Assembly: GCA_944382875.1 (NCBI GenBank)
Contig: CALWNQ010000001.1
Span: forward strand, 186,001-250,000
Direction of reading: 5' to 3'
Length of the DNA: 64,000 nucleotides
Origin: an uncultured Clostridia bacterium
Lineage (GTDB): Bacteria; Bacillota; Clostridia; Oscillospirales; Ruminococcaceae
Positions 25,162 to 33,040 of this stretch are shown here, in pieces (within the stretch, counting starts at the first letter, position 1; the number at the start of each line of letters is the position of its first letter). Under the pieces are notes generated by a model, which did not search any database, was not told the origin of the DNA, and worked only from the letters and a program-made list of their open reading frames with translations. The position numbers and the translations under genes were made by a program.

Positions 25162-25890
25162 TCAATACATTTTGGCGTTATTTTCGAAGCGTGTTGTGGT
25201 CAGGCCGTGCTCTTCCGCATAGGCTTTGCCTTCCGCCGCCCAGAGCATTCCGCGCTCCATTAGGATTTCGGCGTTGGGGGATTTGTCAAACACATCGTCG
25301 TGATGTCCGAGCGAAGTGTAGAACACCCGTCCATTGCCCCAGAATTTGGTCCAGGCAACCGGCATATCGACCGGTTTGTTGGAAATATGGTAATAGGTTA
25401 CCAACGGGAACCGGGTGGTTGCCAATACTTCAATCGAAGGATCGACATGAAGGTAATAATGCTCGCTGCAAACCGGGAAATCTTCCAGTCCCTCTACAAT
25501 TGGGCTGGAACCATGGCAAATGTTGACAGTATATTCAATGCCATCGCCGCCCGGATGGGAAACCCACTGGCCGCCAGTCATAAACTGCCACTCGGTATCC
25601 TGGCGGAACGCATCGCACATGCCGCCGTGACAACCTGCCAGACCTGTGCCGGCTCCAACTGCCTTACAGATATTCTGCACATATTCGTGCGGGATCTCGC
25701 CCATTGTCCAACAGGCTACAATCAGATCCAGGCCCATCAGCTTTTCCAGATCACCCAAAGGCTCCTGGGTGTCGGCAATTTCCACCGTGTATCCGTGTTT
25801 TTCCATCAGCCGTGCAAAGCGTTTGCTGGTCAGCTGGGGTTCATGGCCATCCCATCCACCCTGGAAAATCAAAACCTTCTTTTCAGACAT
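25162..25890 (-). CDS. ThuA-like domain protein
   Basis: A 242-residue protein of the ThuA/glutamine-amidotransferase-like fold. It begins VLIFQGGWDGHEPQLTSKRFA, has LDLIVACWTMGEIP, the nucleophile-elbow-like GLAGCHGGMCDAFR, and ends with NGRVFYTSLGHHDDVF. ThuA proteins occur in trehalose and disaccharide utilisation loci and near Gfo/Idh/MocA oxidoreductases, and are linked to 3-keto-sugar metabolism. Here it lies directly between an oxidoreductase and the C39-like gene in one operon. Confidence 0.88.
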   Translation of the reverse strand: MSEKKVLIFQGGWDGHEPQLTSKRFARLMEKHGYTVEIADTQEPLGDLEKLMGLDLIVACWTMGEIPHEYVQNICKAVGAGTGLAGCHGGMCDAFRQDTEWQFMTGGQWVSHPGGDGIEYTVNICHGSSPIVEGLEDFPVCSEHYYLHVDPSIEVLATTRFPLVTYYHISNKPVDMPVAWTKFWGNGRVFYTSLGHHDDVFDKSPNAEILMERGMLWAAEGKAYAEEHGLTTTRFENNAKMY

Positions 25891-25910
25891 ATCAAAATCC
25901 CCTTTCTCTG

Positions 25911-26966
25911 TTAAATGCAGCAGGCGAAACCAGTTCCCTCTTCTTCCGATTTGAAGAGCAGGTCAATCACCTTCATCACCCGAAGTGCCTGCTCCGGTTT
26001 GACAATCAGTTCAGCGCCTTCGTCCAGCACCGCCAGAATATTCTTATAGTAATCGGTCCAGTCGGTCTGCACATCGGGCAGCGGCAGCTCCTTGAGCGAA
26101 GTTTTGGGCCGTGGTGCCATCGTACGAGTAGGGCCCGCTTCGGTATAAACAATCTCATCATCCCATGCCATTTCTGCATCGGTATTGAGCTGTACCATTT
26201 TTCCCTTACAGCTCCAATCCTCCACAACCGCCGTTCCGTTTATGCAGGACATCCGCCAGCGGGGCAGTTCATAGAAACAGTTCGTCACCATTTCGCAGGT
26301 TGCCGAAATGCCATTTTCAAAGCGCAGGAAGACTTTGATATTGTCATCCACATCGCTGCCGAACACCTTTTGCAAATGGGCACAGACCGAAACAACCGGC
26401 GAATCGATCATATTCATCATCTGGTCAATCAGATGGACGCCCCAGTCGAGCAGCATTCCGCCGCCGTTGACCTTGTGATTGCGCCAGCCAAACATGGAAC
26501 CGCGGGAACCCTGCACCCGGCTTTCGATAAAGTACGGTGCGCCGATAATATTGCTATCTACAATTTCCTTGATGATGCGGTAATCTTTATCCCAGCGCCG
26601 GTTCTGATGGACAGAAAAGAGCTTTCCGGTTTCTTTGGAAACGGCAATAATTTCTTCCAGCTCAGCCGCGTTCAGTGTGACCGGTTTTTCGCAGATCACG
26701 TTTTTGCCGGCTTTTAGGCAGCGGATCGCCAGCTCTTTGTGAAAATTATTGGGAACCGCAATGGTAACCAGATCTACCTCCTGGTCGTTCAAAAGCTCTT
26801 CCAGAGTCTGATATGGATACAGGCCTTTTTCCTCTGCGCTTTTGAGCGCTTCCGGTCGAATATCATAAGCACCTTTTGTCCGAATCTGCGGCAGACGCTC
26901 CTTGATATTGCTGTAATGCCAGCCTCCCATACCGCCAAATCCGATAATCGCCCATGTATGTTTCAT
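25911..26966 (-). CDS. Gfo/Idh/MocA family NAD(P)-dependent oxidoreductase
   Basis: First gene of the sugar cluster, 351 residues. The nucleotide-binding start is WAIIGFGGMGGWHYSNI, the catalytic lysine is in VICEKPVT, and the Asp/His pair is in NGGGMLLDWGVHLIDQMMN. This canonical triad contrasts with the second oxidoreductase at 22871-23995, so the two may act on different steps or substrates. The C-terminus ends FACCI. GGAGGG precedes the ATG, and a -10 TATAAT lies upstream. Confidence 0.9.
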   Translation of the reverse strand: MKHTWAIIGFGGMGGWHYSNIKERLPQIRTKGAYDIRPEALKSAEEKGLYPYQTLEELLNDQEVDLVTIAVPNNFHKELAIRCLKAGKNVICEKPVTLNAAELEEIIAVSKETGKLFSVHQNRRWDKDYRIIKEIVDSNIIGAPYFIESRVQGSRGSMFGWRNHKVNGGGMLLDWGVHLIDQMMNMIDSPVVSVCAHLQKVFGSDVDDNIKVFLRFENGISATCEMVTNCFYELPRWRMSCINGTAVVEDWSCKGKMVQLNTDAEMAWDDEIVYTEAGPTRTMAPRPKTSLKELPLPDVQTDWTDYYKNILAVLDEGAELIVKPEQALRVMKVIDLLFKSEEEGTGFACCI

Positions 26967-26999
26967 AGAAATCCCTCCATATGGACAGTTCTTACTGTC

Positions 27000-27005
27000 A
27001 TTATA
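27000..27005 (-). promoter_or_regulatory. probable -10 element of the sugar cluster
   Basis: TGCTATAAT on the minus strand (extended -10 form), 34 bases before the start of the first oxidoreductase gene. The -35 match is poor, so an activator or the extended -10 may compensate. Confidence 0.5.
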
Positions 27006-27081
27006 GCACGCCTGTTTCCGAATTTCACGACATTTTCGCGTTTTTTTCAGACAATTCTTGCGCTTTGATCAAAATAAAAAA

Positions 27082-27104
27082 GCCGGCCACATCAAGCGGC
27101 CGGC
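27082..27104 (-). terminator. serA terminator
   Basis: GCCGGCC / GGCCGGC stem with a 9-base loop and a T-rich tail on the minus strand, 10 bases after the serA stop. Confidence 0.9.
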
Positions 27105-27114
27105 AAAAATTCGG

Positions 27115-28278
27115 TTACAGTACGCGGACGCGGATAACATCCGGAACAGCACTTAGCTTATCCGCAATGGATGGATCCACCCGGTTGGTGAGGTTCATAA
27201 TCGTATAAGCATAATCTTTTTTGGAATCGTTGATCATCGTTTCAATGTTGCAGCCTTCATCGGAAAGGACAGTTGCCATCTTGGAAAGCATTCCGCTGAT
27301 ATTCTTGTGGATAATGCAAAGGCGGCTTGCCTTGCCCATCGGCAAGCTGAGCGACGGCAGGTTGACCGAATTGACGATATTGCCGTTTTCGAGGTACTCG
27401 CGCAGCTCCTGCACCGCCATTTTAGCACAGTTGTCCTCCGATTCAGGAGTGGATGCGCCCAGATGCGGCAGAGCCACAACACCTTTATGCCCCAGCATTT
27501 CATCGTCGGCAAAGTCGGTCACATATACCTTGACCTGTTTTTCATCCAGAGCCGCCAGCATGTCGGCGGTTTCCACCAGCTCACCGCGCGCAAAGTTCAG
27601 GATGCGCACGCCGGTTTTCATCATCTGAATCGAAGAAGCGTTGATCATGCCCTTGGTTTCGGTGGTGCAAGGAAGGTGCAACGTGATGTAGTCGCACTGC
27701 TCGTAAATCTCACCGAGCGATTTGGCGTGGATGATGGCACGGTCCATGCCCCAGGCAGCGTCAACACTGATATAGGGATCGTAGCCATAAACCTTCATTC
27801 CAAGCGCCACGGCGGCATTGGCAACCTGCGCACCAATCGCGCCCAGGCCGATTACACCCAGCGATTTGCCCATGATTTCCGGCCCGACAAACTGACCTTT
27901 GCCTTTTTCCACCAGTTTAGGAACTTCAGCACCCTGGCCTTTCAAGGTCATAATCCATTCCATTGCGGGCTGAATTTTACGGGCGGACATTAAAAGCCCA
28001 AGTATTACCAACTCTTTAACAGCGTTAGCGTTGGCACCAGGGGTATTGAAAACCACAATCCCTGCCTGGGAGCATTTGTCCAGCGGGATGTTATTGACAC
28101 CGGCGCCGGCGCGCGCAATCGCAGTGACAGTCGTGGGCAGTTCCAGATCGTGCATCGAAGCGGAACGGACCAGAATGGCGTCCGGATTTTCGATCCCATC
28201 ACCCCACTCATAATTGGCGCGGTCAAATTTTTCCAGGCCCAGCGGGGAAATCTTATTTAAAGTCTGTACACGGAACAT
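27115..28278 (-). CDS. serA: D-3-phosphoglycerate dehydrogenase
   Basis: Oxidises 3-phosphoglycerate to 3-phosphohydroxypyruvate with NAD+, opening serine synthesis. The 387-residue protein has the NAD-binding motif GLGAIGAQVA, the substrate arginine in LNFARGELV, the catalytic His in LPHLGAST and a C-terminal ACT domain (about 310-387). It is shorter than the E. coli enzyme, as is common in Clostridia. It lies 27 bases after serC in the same operon. Confidence 0.95.
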   Translation of the reverse strand: MFRVQTLNKISPLGLEKFDRANYEWGDGIENPDAILVRSASMHDLELPTTVTAIARAGAGVNNIPLDKCSQAGIVVFNTPGANANAVKELVILGLLMSARKIQPAMEWIMTLKGQGAEVPKLVEKGKGQFVGPEIMGKSLGVIGLGAIGAQVANAAVALGMKVYGYDPYISVDAAWGMDRAIIHAKSLGEIYEQCDYITLHLPCTTETKGMINASSIQMMKTGVRILNFARGELVETADMLAALDEKQVKVYVTDFADDEMLGHKGVVALPHLGASTPESEDNCAKMAVQELREYLENGNIVNSVNLPSLSLPMGKASRLCIIHKNISGMLSKMATVLSDEGCNIETMINDSKKDYAYTIMNLTNRVDPSIADKLSAVPDVIRVRVL

Positions 28279-28305
28279 ACGGTATTCATCCTTTCCAACC
28301 GGCTC

Positions 28306-29391
28306 TTATACGTGAGCCTCCTCAAATTCTTTCATAAAGGCAACCAGTTTTTCCACGCCTTCCACTGGCATTGCGTTATAAATCGAAGCGCGCATGCCGC
28401 CAACGGTGCGGTGGCCTTTCAGATTGACAAATCCGGCAGCTGTTGCTGCTTTGACAAATTCGGCATCCAGTTCCTCGTTGCCGGTGACAAACGGAATGTT
28501 CATCATCGAACGGTATTTCTTTTCCACTGTTCCTTTGAATAACTTGGACTGATCCAGGAAATCATAGAGGATAGCAGCCTTTTTCTGGTTGATCTCTTTC
28601 ATCTTTTCCAGGCCGCCGATTTCATTTTTGATCCACTCCAGCACCAGTTTGCAGATATAAATGGCATAGGTAGGCGGGGTGTTGTACATGGAGCCGTTTT
28701 CAGCGTGGGTTTTGTAGGTAAACATGGTGGGAGTGCCCTCTCTGGGTTCGCCGATCAGATCCTTGCGGATGATGACAACAGTCAGGCCGGCAGGCCCCAT
28801 GTTCTTCTGCGCGCCCGCATAGATGACACCGAATTTGGAAACATCAATCGGCTCGGAAAGGATGCAGGAGCTCATATCCGCAACCAGTGGGACATTGCCG
28901 GTGTCCGGCAGTTCCACAAACTTGGTTCCGTAAATGGTATTGTTGTAGCAGATGTGGAAATAATCCGCATTGGGATCAAAATCCGCGGGATTCAGCTCGG
29001 GGATATACGTAAAGGTTTTGTCAGCCGAGGAAGCAACCTCATGCGCTTTGGCAAGCTTTTTGCATTCCGAAAAGGCTTTTTTTGCCCACTGACCGGTGAT
29101 GACAAAATCGGCGCTGCCGGATTTTGTAGCCAGGTTGAGAGGAAGCATTGCAAACTGTGAAGACGCTCCACCCTGCAGGAAAAGGATTTCATAATCCTCC
29201 GGGATGTTCATCACTTCACGCAGCAGTGCAGAACATGAGTCAATGATGGCCTGATAGGTTTTCGATCGATGAGACATCTCCATGACCGACTGACCGCTGC
29301 CCTGGTAATCCAGCATTTCATCAGCGGCTTTTTTTAAAACCGATTCCGGCAGCATCGAAGGACCTGCACTGAAATTGTACACTCTGCTCAT
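28306..29391 (-). CDS. serC: phosphoserine aminotransferase
   Basis: PLP enzyme converting phosphohydroxypyruvate and glutamate to phosphoserine, 361 residues. The N-terminus YNFSAGPSMLPESVLKKA, the lysine that binds PLP in IYAGAQKNMGPAG, and the C-terminal GHRTVGGMRASIYNAMP (phosphate site) are diagnostic. First gene of serC-serA; GGAGG precedes the ATG. No serB is present in the window. Confidence 0.97.
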   Translation of the reverse strand: MSRVYNFSAGPSMLPESVLKKAADEMLDYQGSGQSVMEMSHRSKTYQAIIDSCSALLREVMNIPEDYEILFLQGGASSQFAMLPLNLATKSGSADFVITGQWAKKAFSECKKLAKAHEVASSADKTFTYIPELNPADFDPNADYFHICYNNTIYGTKFVELPDTGNVPLVADMSSCILSEPIDVSKFGVIYAGAQKNMGPAGLTVVIIRKDLIGEPREGTPTMFTYKTHAENGSMYNTPPTYAIYICKLVLEWIKNEIGGLEKMKEINQKKAAILYDFLDQSKLFKGTVEKKYRSMMNIPFVTGNEELDAEFVKAATAAGFVNLKGHRTVGGMRASIYNAMPVEGVEKLVAFMKEFEEAHV

Positions 29392-29470
29392 TTTGCGTTA
29401 CCTCCATATCATTTCAAACGGATAAAATTCTTTTTTCCGTATGATTCAGAAAATATTGTGTGTAAACTCT

Positions 29471-29499
29471 ATTATAAAATGTTTTTCCGTCGCCGTCAA
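29471..29499 (-). promoter_or_regulatory. serC-serA promoter
   Basis: On the minus strand, -35 TTGACG (29499-29494) and -10 TATAAT (29476-29471) with a 17-base spacer, about 80 bases before serC. Confidence 0.75.
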
Positions 29500-29529
29500 T
29501 CGTTTTTGAGTGAAAACACTTTACATCGG

Positions 29530-29647
29530 TAAAATATCTCTCAATCCAGCAGATGTGAGTTAATATTTTATCAAGTATTCGTCACAATAACCAAATTTTC
29601 AATCGATTTGTATCAAAATAACGGACAAATACATTTTGTGTATTTGT
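29530..29647. repeat. two AT-rich palindromes upstream of serC
   Basis: The AT-rich gap between serC and the M23 gene holds an inverted repeat TAAAATAT (29530-29537) / ATATTTTA (29563-29570). A tighter palindrome ACAAATACA (29625-29633) / TGTATTTGT (29639-29647) follows. Either could be an operator for the divergent genes; nothing else in 29500-29830 is supported. Confidence 0.4.
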
Positions 29648-29830
29648 AATAAAAACAGTTTTTTCTCTAATAAATACATTTGTCGATAAAATCTCCGAAA
29701 ACTTCCAATCCGATCCGAGCATAAAACATCCGTACCTGTCAACACTATATTTGAAAAAACGGCGGATTATTCCGGCCGGTATTTTCTTCTGAATCCAATC
29801 CTGGCATTTTTAATAAAGAAAGGTGATTTG

Positions 29831-30577
29831 ATGAAAAAACTCAGTTTCGGCGCAAAAAAAAGTTCTTCCCGCGGCTTTTACATCGCTCTGGCAGTCAGCG
29901 TTGTAGCCGTCGGATCTGCTGCCTATTTCTCACTCAGCCGTTTAAACGCGGCGCCGCAGTCTTCCACCCCATCGGAAACACTGGACAACACCACCGAATG
30001 GTCCATACCGGAGGTAGACGATGTGGAAAAATCCGAAACAGGCGTTCCAAAAGATACCCCGCAGGTTATTGTGAAGGAAAGTGAACCAACTTCCGAAGAA
30101 ACAGCTGCTTCGACAAATGAACAGGAGACTGCGCAAACCGGAAACACAACCGAGCTGACCGAGCCTGCCCCACTCTCCATGCCGGTAAACGGAGAAATCT
30201 CCAACCCATACAGTAATGGGGAGCTGGTCAAATCCAAAACACTCAACGAATGGCGCACCCATGACGGTATCGATATTCTGGCTGAAGAAGGTACTCCTGT
30301 GAAATCTCCCGGTGCCGGAACCGTTGCAGATATTCGGGAAGACAGCAAATGGGGCAACACCGTCGAGCTGGAATTTCCCGGAGAAGTCACGGTGCTTCTC
30401 TGCGGAATGGCGGATGATATCAAAGTAAAGAAAGGACAAGAACTCAAAGCCGGTGATGTGATCGGCAGCGTGGGTAACAGCTCAATTGTGGAATCGGCAG
30501 AGGAGATGCACCTCCATGTCGGTGTCCGGGTAAACGGCGAATGGGCCGATCCCACCGAAATTTTCACAGCAGAATAA
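29831..30577 (+). CDS. membrane-anchored M23 (LytM) domain protein, SpoIIQ-like
   Basis: A 248-residue protein with one N-terminal membrane helix (about 16-36), a Ser/Thr/Glu-rich linker to about 125, and an M23/LytM domain. The zinc residues of an active M23 peptidase are visible: THDGID (HxxxD) and MHLHVGV (HxH). Bacillus subtilis SpoIIQ lacks one of these, whereas clostridial SpoIIQ proteins often keep them. A role in forespore engulfment is likely but not proven; another cell-wall peptidase is possible. The ATG at 29831 follows AAAGGTG. It ends in a terminator. Confidence 0.75.
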   Translation: MKKLSFGAKKSSSRGFYIALAVSVVAVGSAAYFSLSRLNAAPQSSTPSETLDNTTEWSIPEVDDVEKSETGVPKDTPQVIVKESEPTSEETAASTNEQETAQTGNTTELTEPAPLSMPVNGEISNPYSNGELVKSKTLNEWRTHDGIDILAEEGTPVKSPGAGTVADIREDSKWGNTVELEFPGEVTVLLCGMADDIKVKKGQELKAGDVIGSVGNSSIVESAEEMHLHVGVRVNGEWADPTEIFTAE

Positions 30578-30582
30578 TAACC

Positions 30583-30612
30583 AAAAGCCTCCCATCGGAT
30601 GGGAGGCTTTTT
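30583..30612 (+). terminator. terminator of the M23 gene
   Basis: AAAAGCCTCCCAT / ATGGGAGGCTTTT perfect inverted repeat. It may also end the convergent DUF4250 gene on the minus strand. Confidence 0.9.
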
Positions 30613-30616
30613 CCAT

Positions 30617-30793
30617 TCAGCGAAACTGGTTGCGTGCGGCATCATACCGGTAGCCGATCGCGGCAAGCTTTTGTTCAATCACTTCCCGATCAACGTCAAG
30701 GCTTTTACACAGCTCCTCCAGTGAAGGATAGAAATCCCGAAGCTGTGTGTTTAAATAACTCAAAAGGATCACCGGATCCTGCGGCATTTTCAT
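30617..30793 (-). CDS. DUF4250 domain protein
   Basis: A 58-residue protein with the full DUF4250 pattern: MPQDPVILLSYLNTQLRDFY, SLEELCKSLDV and the C-terminal IGYRYDAARNQFR. The helix-rich layout looks like a small helix-turn-helix, but function is unknown. AAAGGGGA precedes the ATG at 30793. Such genes are common in Clostridia as single units. Confidence 0.85.
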   Translation of the reverse strand: MKMPQDPVILLSYLNTQLRDFYPSLEELCKSLDVDREVIEQKLAAIGYRYDAARNQFR

Positions 30794-30907
30794 AAATATT
30801 CCCCTTTCCTTGCTGCTGAAAACAGGATACCACACTTTCTGCTTTTTCGCAATCATATAAAAACAAAAGAAAATCGAAAAAATCCAAAACTTTTCGGTTG
30901 TTTTTTC

Positions 30908-30936
30908 TTGACAAGGACAGAAAAAACCGGTACGAT
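30908..30936 (+). promoter_or_regulatory. promoter of the AraC-family gene
   Basis: -35 TTGACA (30908-30913), 17-base spacer, -10 TACGAT (30931-30936). The start codon is about 30 bases further, after AGGAGGAA. Confidence 0.75.
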
Positions 30937-30968
30937 TAAAGTATGTTTGCTTACAGGAGGAATTTGGG

Positions 30969-32120
30969 ATGCTGCTCAAAGAGATTAACCCCGTTATATT
31001 CAAACCGTTTGGCGTACCGCTGAAATCTGTTGAAGAATATCAGTCTTTCAGCCAGTCGGTTTACGAGGATGACACGCGGGTACGTTCGAGCCTTTGGCAT
31101 TATGAAAAAGATGTAGTGCTCGAACCACTGAGCGGCGTCGGATTGCTGTTTGTCCGCACACCGGACAGCATGATTCAAAAATTCATGTTTGATCAACCGC
31201 TTCTCATCAAGCCGGGCGTCCAGTTTGCCGTTCTTCCTTATGAATGCAAAATCAGCTACCGGATTTACTACCAATCCCCCAAGATTATTACTTCCACAAC
31301 CAACATTCTCACAGGCTGCGGCTTTGTCCCCAACATCCATGTGGAAACGCTGTACACCGTTTTATATCAGGAAAAGGACAAGCAGTTCCAATTCAACGGA
31401 GAAGAACATCCCTTCTGGGAAATGACCTATGTCAACAAAGGGAGTATGATCTGTGAAGTGGACGGGCAAAGCTATCAACTGCATCAGGGACAGATTATCT
31501 TTTTTGCACCGCACCAGTTCCATCTCCAGCGCAGCGACGGTAAAGCGCCCCTTTCGTTTCTCACACTGACCTTTGACGGGAAACTTGACCAGTCCGAAAA
31601 TTTATCCAACCGCATTATTTTCTGCGATGAAAACTGCCTGAACATTGTCCGCTCCATGATCCGGGAGCAAAAGGAGAACCAGGTCTACGGCGATGATATG
31701 ATTGCCTGTGAACTGACCCGGTTGATTATTACCATCATGCGGAATTTTCTTTCCAACACAGTCGTTGTAAAAGTCCCCACCCGGCTGAAAGTTTCGGTGG
31801 ACAACAGCTATATCAGTGAATGCATCGACTTCATCCACTCCAACATCACCTCTTCTATCACACTGCCCATGCTGGCCAAGCAGCTGAATCTGAGTCCCTC
31901 CTATCTGTCCAGCCTGTTCAAGCAGAAGGTCGGCCGAAGCATTTCGGAATATGTGCGGCTGGTGCGGCTGGAAAAGGTAAAGGAGATGATTGGGGAGGGG
32001 AAATACACCATCGCCCAGATTTCCTACATCATGGGTTACTGCTCTCCCACCTATCTTTCCACCGAATTCCGCCGTGAATTTGATATGTCCCCTAAAGAAT
32101 ATGCGAAAATGTTGGAGTAA
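30969..32120 (+). CDS. AraC family transcriptional regulator
   Basis: A 383-residue DNA-binding protein. An N-terminal extension of about 110 residues (LLKEINPVIFKPFGVPL) precedes a cupin sensor domain (about 135-215, with FWEMTYVNKG and IIFFAPHQFHLQR). The C-terminus (about 280-383) is an AraC double helix-turn-helix with LPMLAKQLNLSPSYLSSLFKQKVG and ISYIMGYCSPTYLSTEFRREFDMSPKEY. It has its own strong promoter. No sugar operon adjoins it on this strand, so its target is unknown; the cluster at 19-27 kb is a possible candidate only by content. Confidence 0.92.
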   Translation: MLLKEINPVIFKPFGVPLKSVEEYQSFSQSVYEDDTRVRSSLWHYEKDVVLEPLSGVGLLFVRTPDSMIQKFMFDQPLLIKPGVQFAVLPYECKISYRIYYQSPKIITSTTNILTGCGFVPNIHVETLYTVLYQEKDKQFQFNGEEHPFWEMTYVNKGSMICEVDGQSYQLHQGQIIFFAPHQFHLQRSDGKAPLSFLTLTFDGKLDQSENLSNRIIFCDENCLNIVRSMIREQKENQVYGDDMIACELTRLIITIMRNFLSNTVVVKVPTRLKVSVDNSYISECIDFIHSNITSSITLPMLAKQLNLSPSYLSSLFKQKVGRSISEYVRLVRLEKVKEMIGEGKYTIAQISYIMGYCSPTYLSTEFRREFDMSPKEYAKMLE

Positions 32121-32201
32121 GCCCGCTGCCCGCTTATAAAACACGCATATTTTACAGCTCCTATTATGGGCAGCAGCCAAATTTTTTAAAGGAGAATGTT
32201 T

Positions 32202-32903
32202 ATGGAAGAAGTCAGAAAAAAAGGTATCAGCACCGACGAAATGTTGAAAGTTTTAGATACCTGCTACCAAAAGGTAACCAATGGAGTCAAATATGTCAGT
32301 CCCCCTGTCGAACAAATGGCGCAAGACTATCTGGACAAATATTCCGACCCAAAACAAGCTGCAAAGAAAATGATTACCAATCAAGTTTTAAAATGTACAA
32401 CATCAGGTTTTATCACAGGTTTTGGTGGGCTCGTCACTTTACCGGTTACAGTCCCAGCTAATGTTGGGAGTGTCCTGTATGTACAGATGAGGATGATTGC
32501 CTGTACAGCATATATTGCAGGATATGATCTGAATTGCGATCAAGTACAAACATTGGTTTATTCTTGTTTGGCTGGTGTTGCAGTAAATGGGCTTCTCAAA
32601 AAAGCTGGAGTAAAATTTGGCGAAAAAATAGCAACAAATTTAATCAAAAAAGTGCCTGGATCTGTGCTTATCAAAATAAATCAGAAAGTCGGTTTCCGAT
32701 TCGTCACAAAATTTGGTCAAAAAGGATTAGTAAATCTCGGCAAACTGGTGCCCGGCGTAGGCGCTGTTGTTGGAGGAAGTTTGGATTTTGTGGAAACGAA
32801 ACTAATCGGAGAACGTGCATACAAATGGTTTATTGAAAATAAATTTGACGAAACAAAGTCAAATGATCCTATTATTGATATGGAAGATTTTGAATCTGAA
32901 TGA
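32202..32903 (+). CDS. EcsC family protein
   Basis: A 233-residue EcsC-family protein with hydrophobic glycine-rich helices (FITGFGGLVTLPVTVPANVGSVLYVQMRMIACTAYIAGYD) followed by a helical C-terminal part. The family is named for EcsC of the Bacillus Ecs locus and its function is poorly defined. The ATG at 32202 is chosen because AAAGGAG lies 8 bases upstream; the ATG at 32196 is too close. The gene is clearly more AT-rich than its neighbours, which suggests acquisition by transfer. It ends before a perfect bidirectional terminator. Confidence 0.8.
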   Translation: MEEVRKKGISTDEMLKVLDTCYQKVTNGVKYVSPPVEQMAQDYLDKYSDPKQAAKKMITNQVLKCTTSGFITGFGGLVTLPVTVPANVGSVLYVQMRMIACTAYIAGYDLNCDQVQTLVYSCLAGVAVNGLLKKAGVKFGEKIATNLIKKVPGSVLIKINQKVGFRFVTKFGQKGLVNLGKLVPGVGAVVGGSLDFVETKLIGERAYKWFIENKFDETKSNDPIIDMEDFESE

Positions 32904-32960
32904 AGTCGTTTTTACATAATAGAGATATGGATGCGTATTCTCTCGTTGAAGCCATATCAC

Positions 32961-32996
32961 AAAACACCCCGGAATCTTACGATTCCGGGGTGTTTT
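32961..32996. terminator. bidirectional terminator between the EcsC gene and PFOR
   Basis: Perfect 16-base inverted repeat (AAAACACCCCGGAATC and its complement) around a 4-base loop, with A/T flanks usable in both directions between convergent genes. Confidence 0.95.
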
Positions 32997-33040
32997 CATG
33001 CAACCGGCTCTGCAGCTCCGGTCACATTGTTTTGAGAATC

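Noticed and set aside
29392-29830. Search for a T-box or serine-linked riboswitch before serC
   Set aside because: No T-box sequence, specifier loop or terminator pair could be found; only a promoter and AT-rich palindromes.
32961-32996. Perfect inverted repeat considered as a mobile-element end
   Set aside because: It lies exactly between two convergent genes, has a GC core with A/T flanks and no second copy was seen; a bidirectional terminator explains it.
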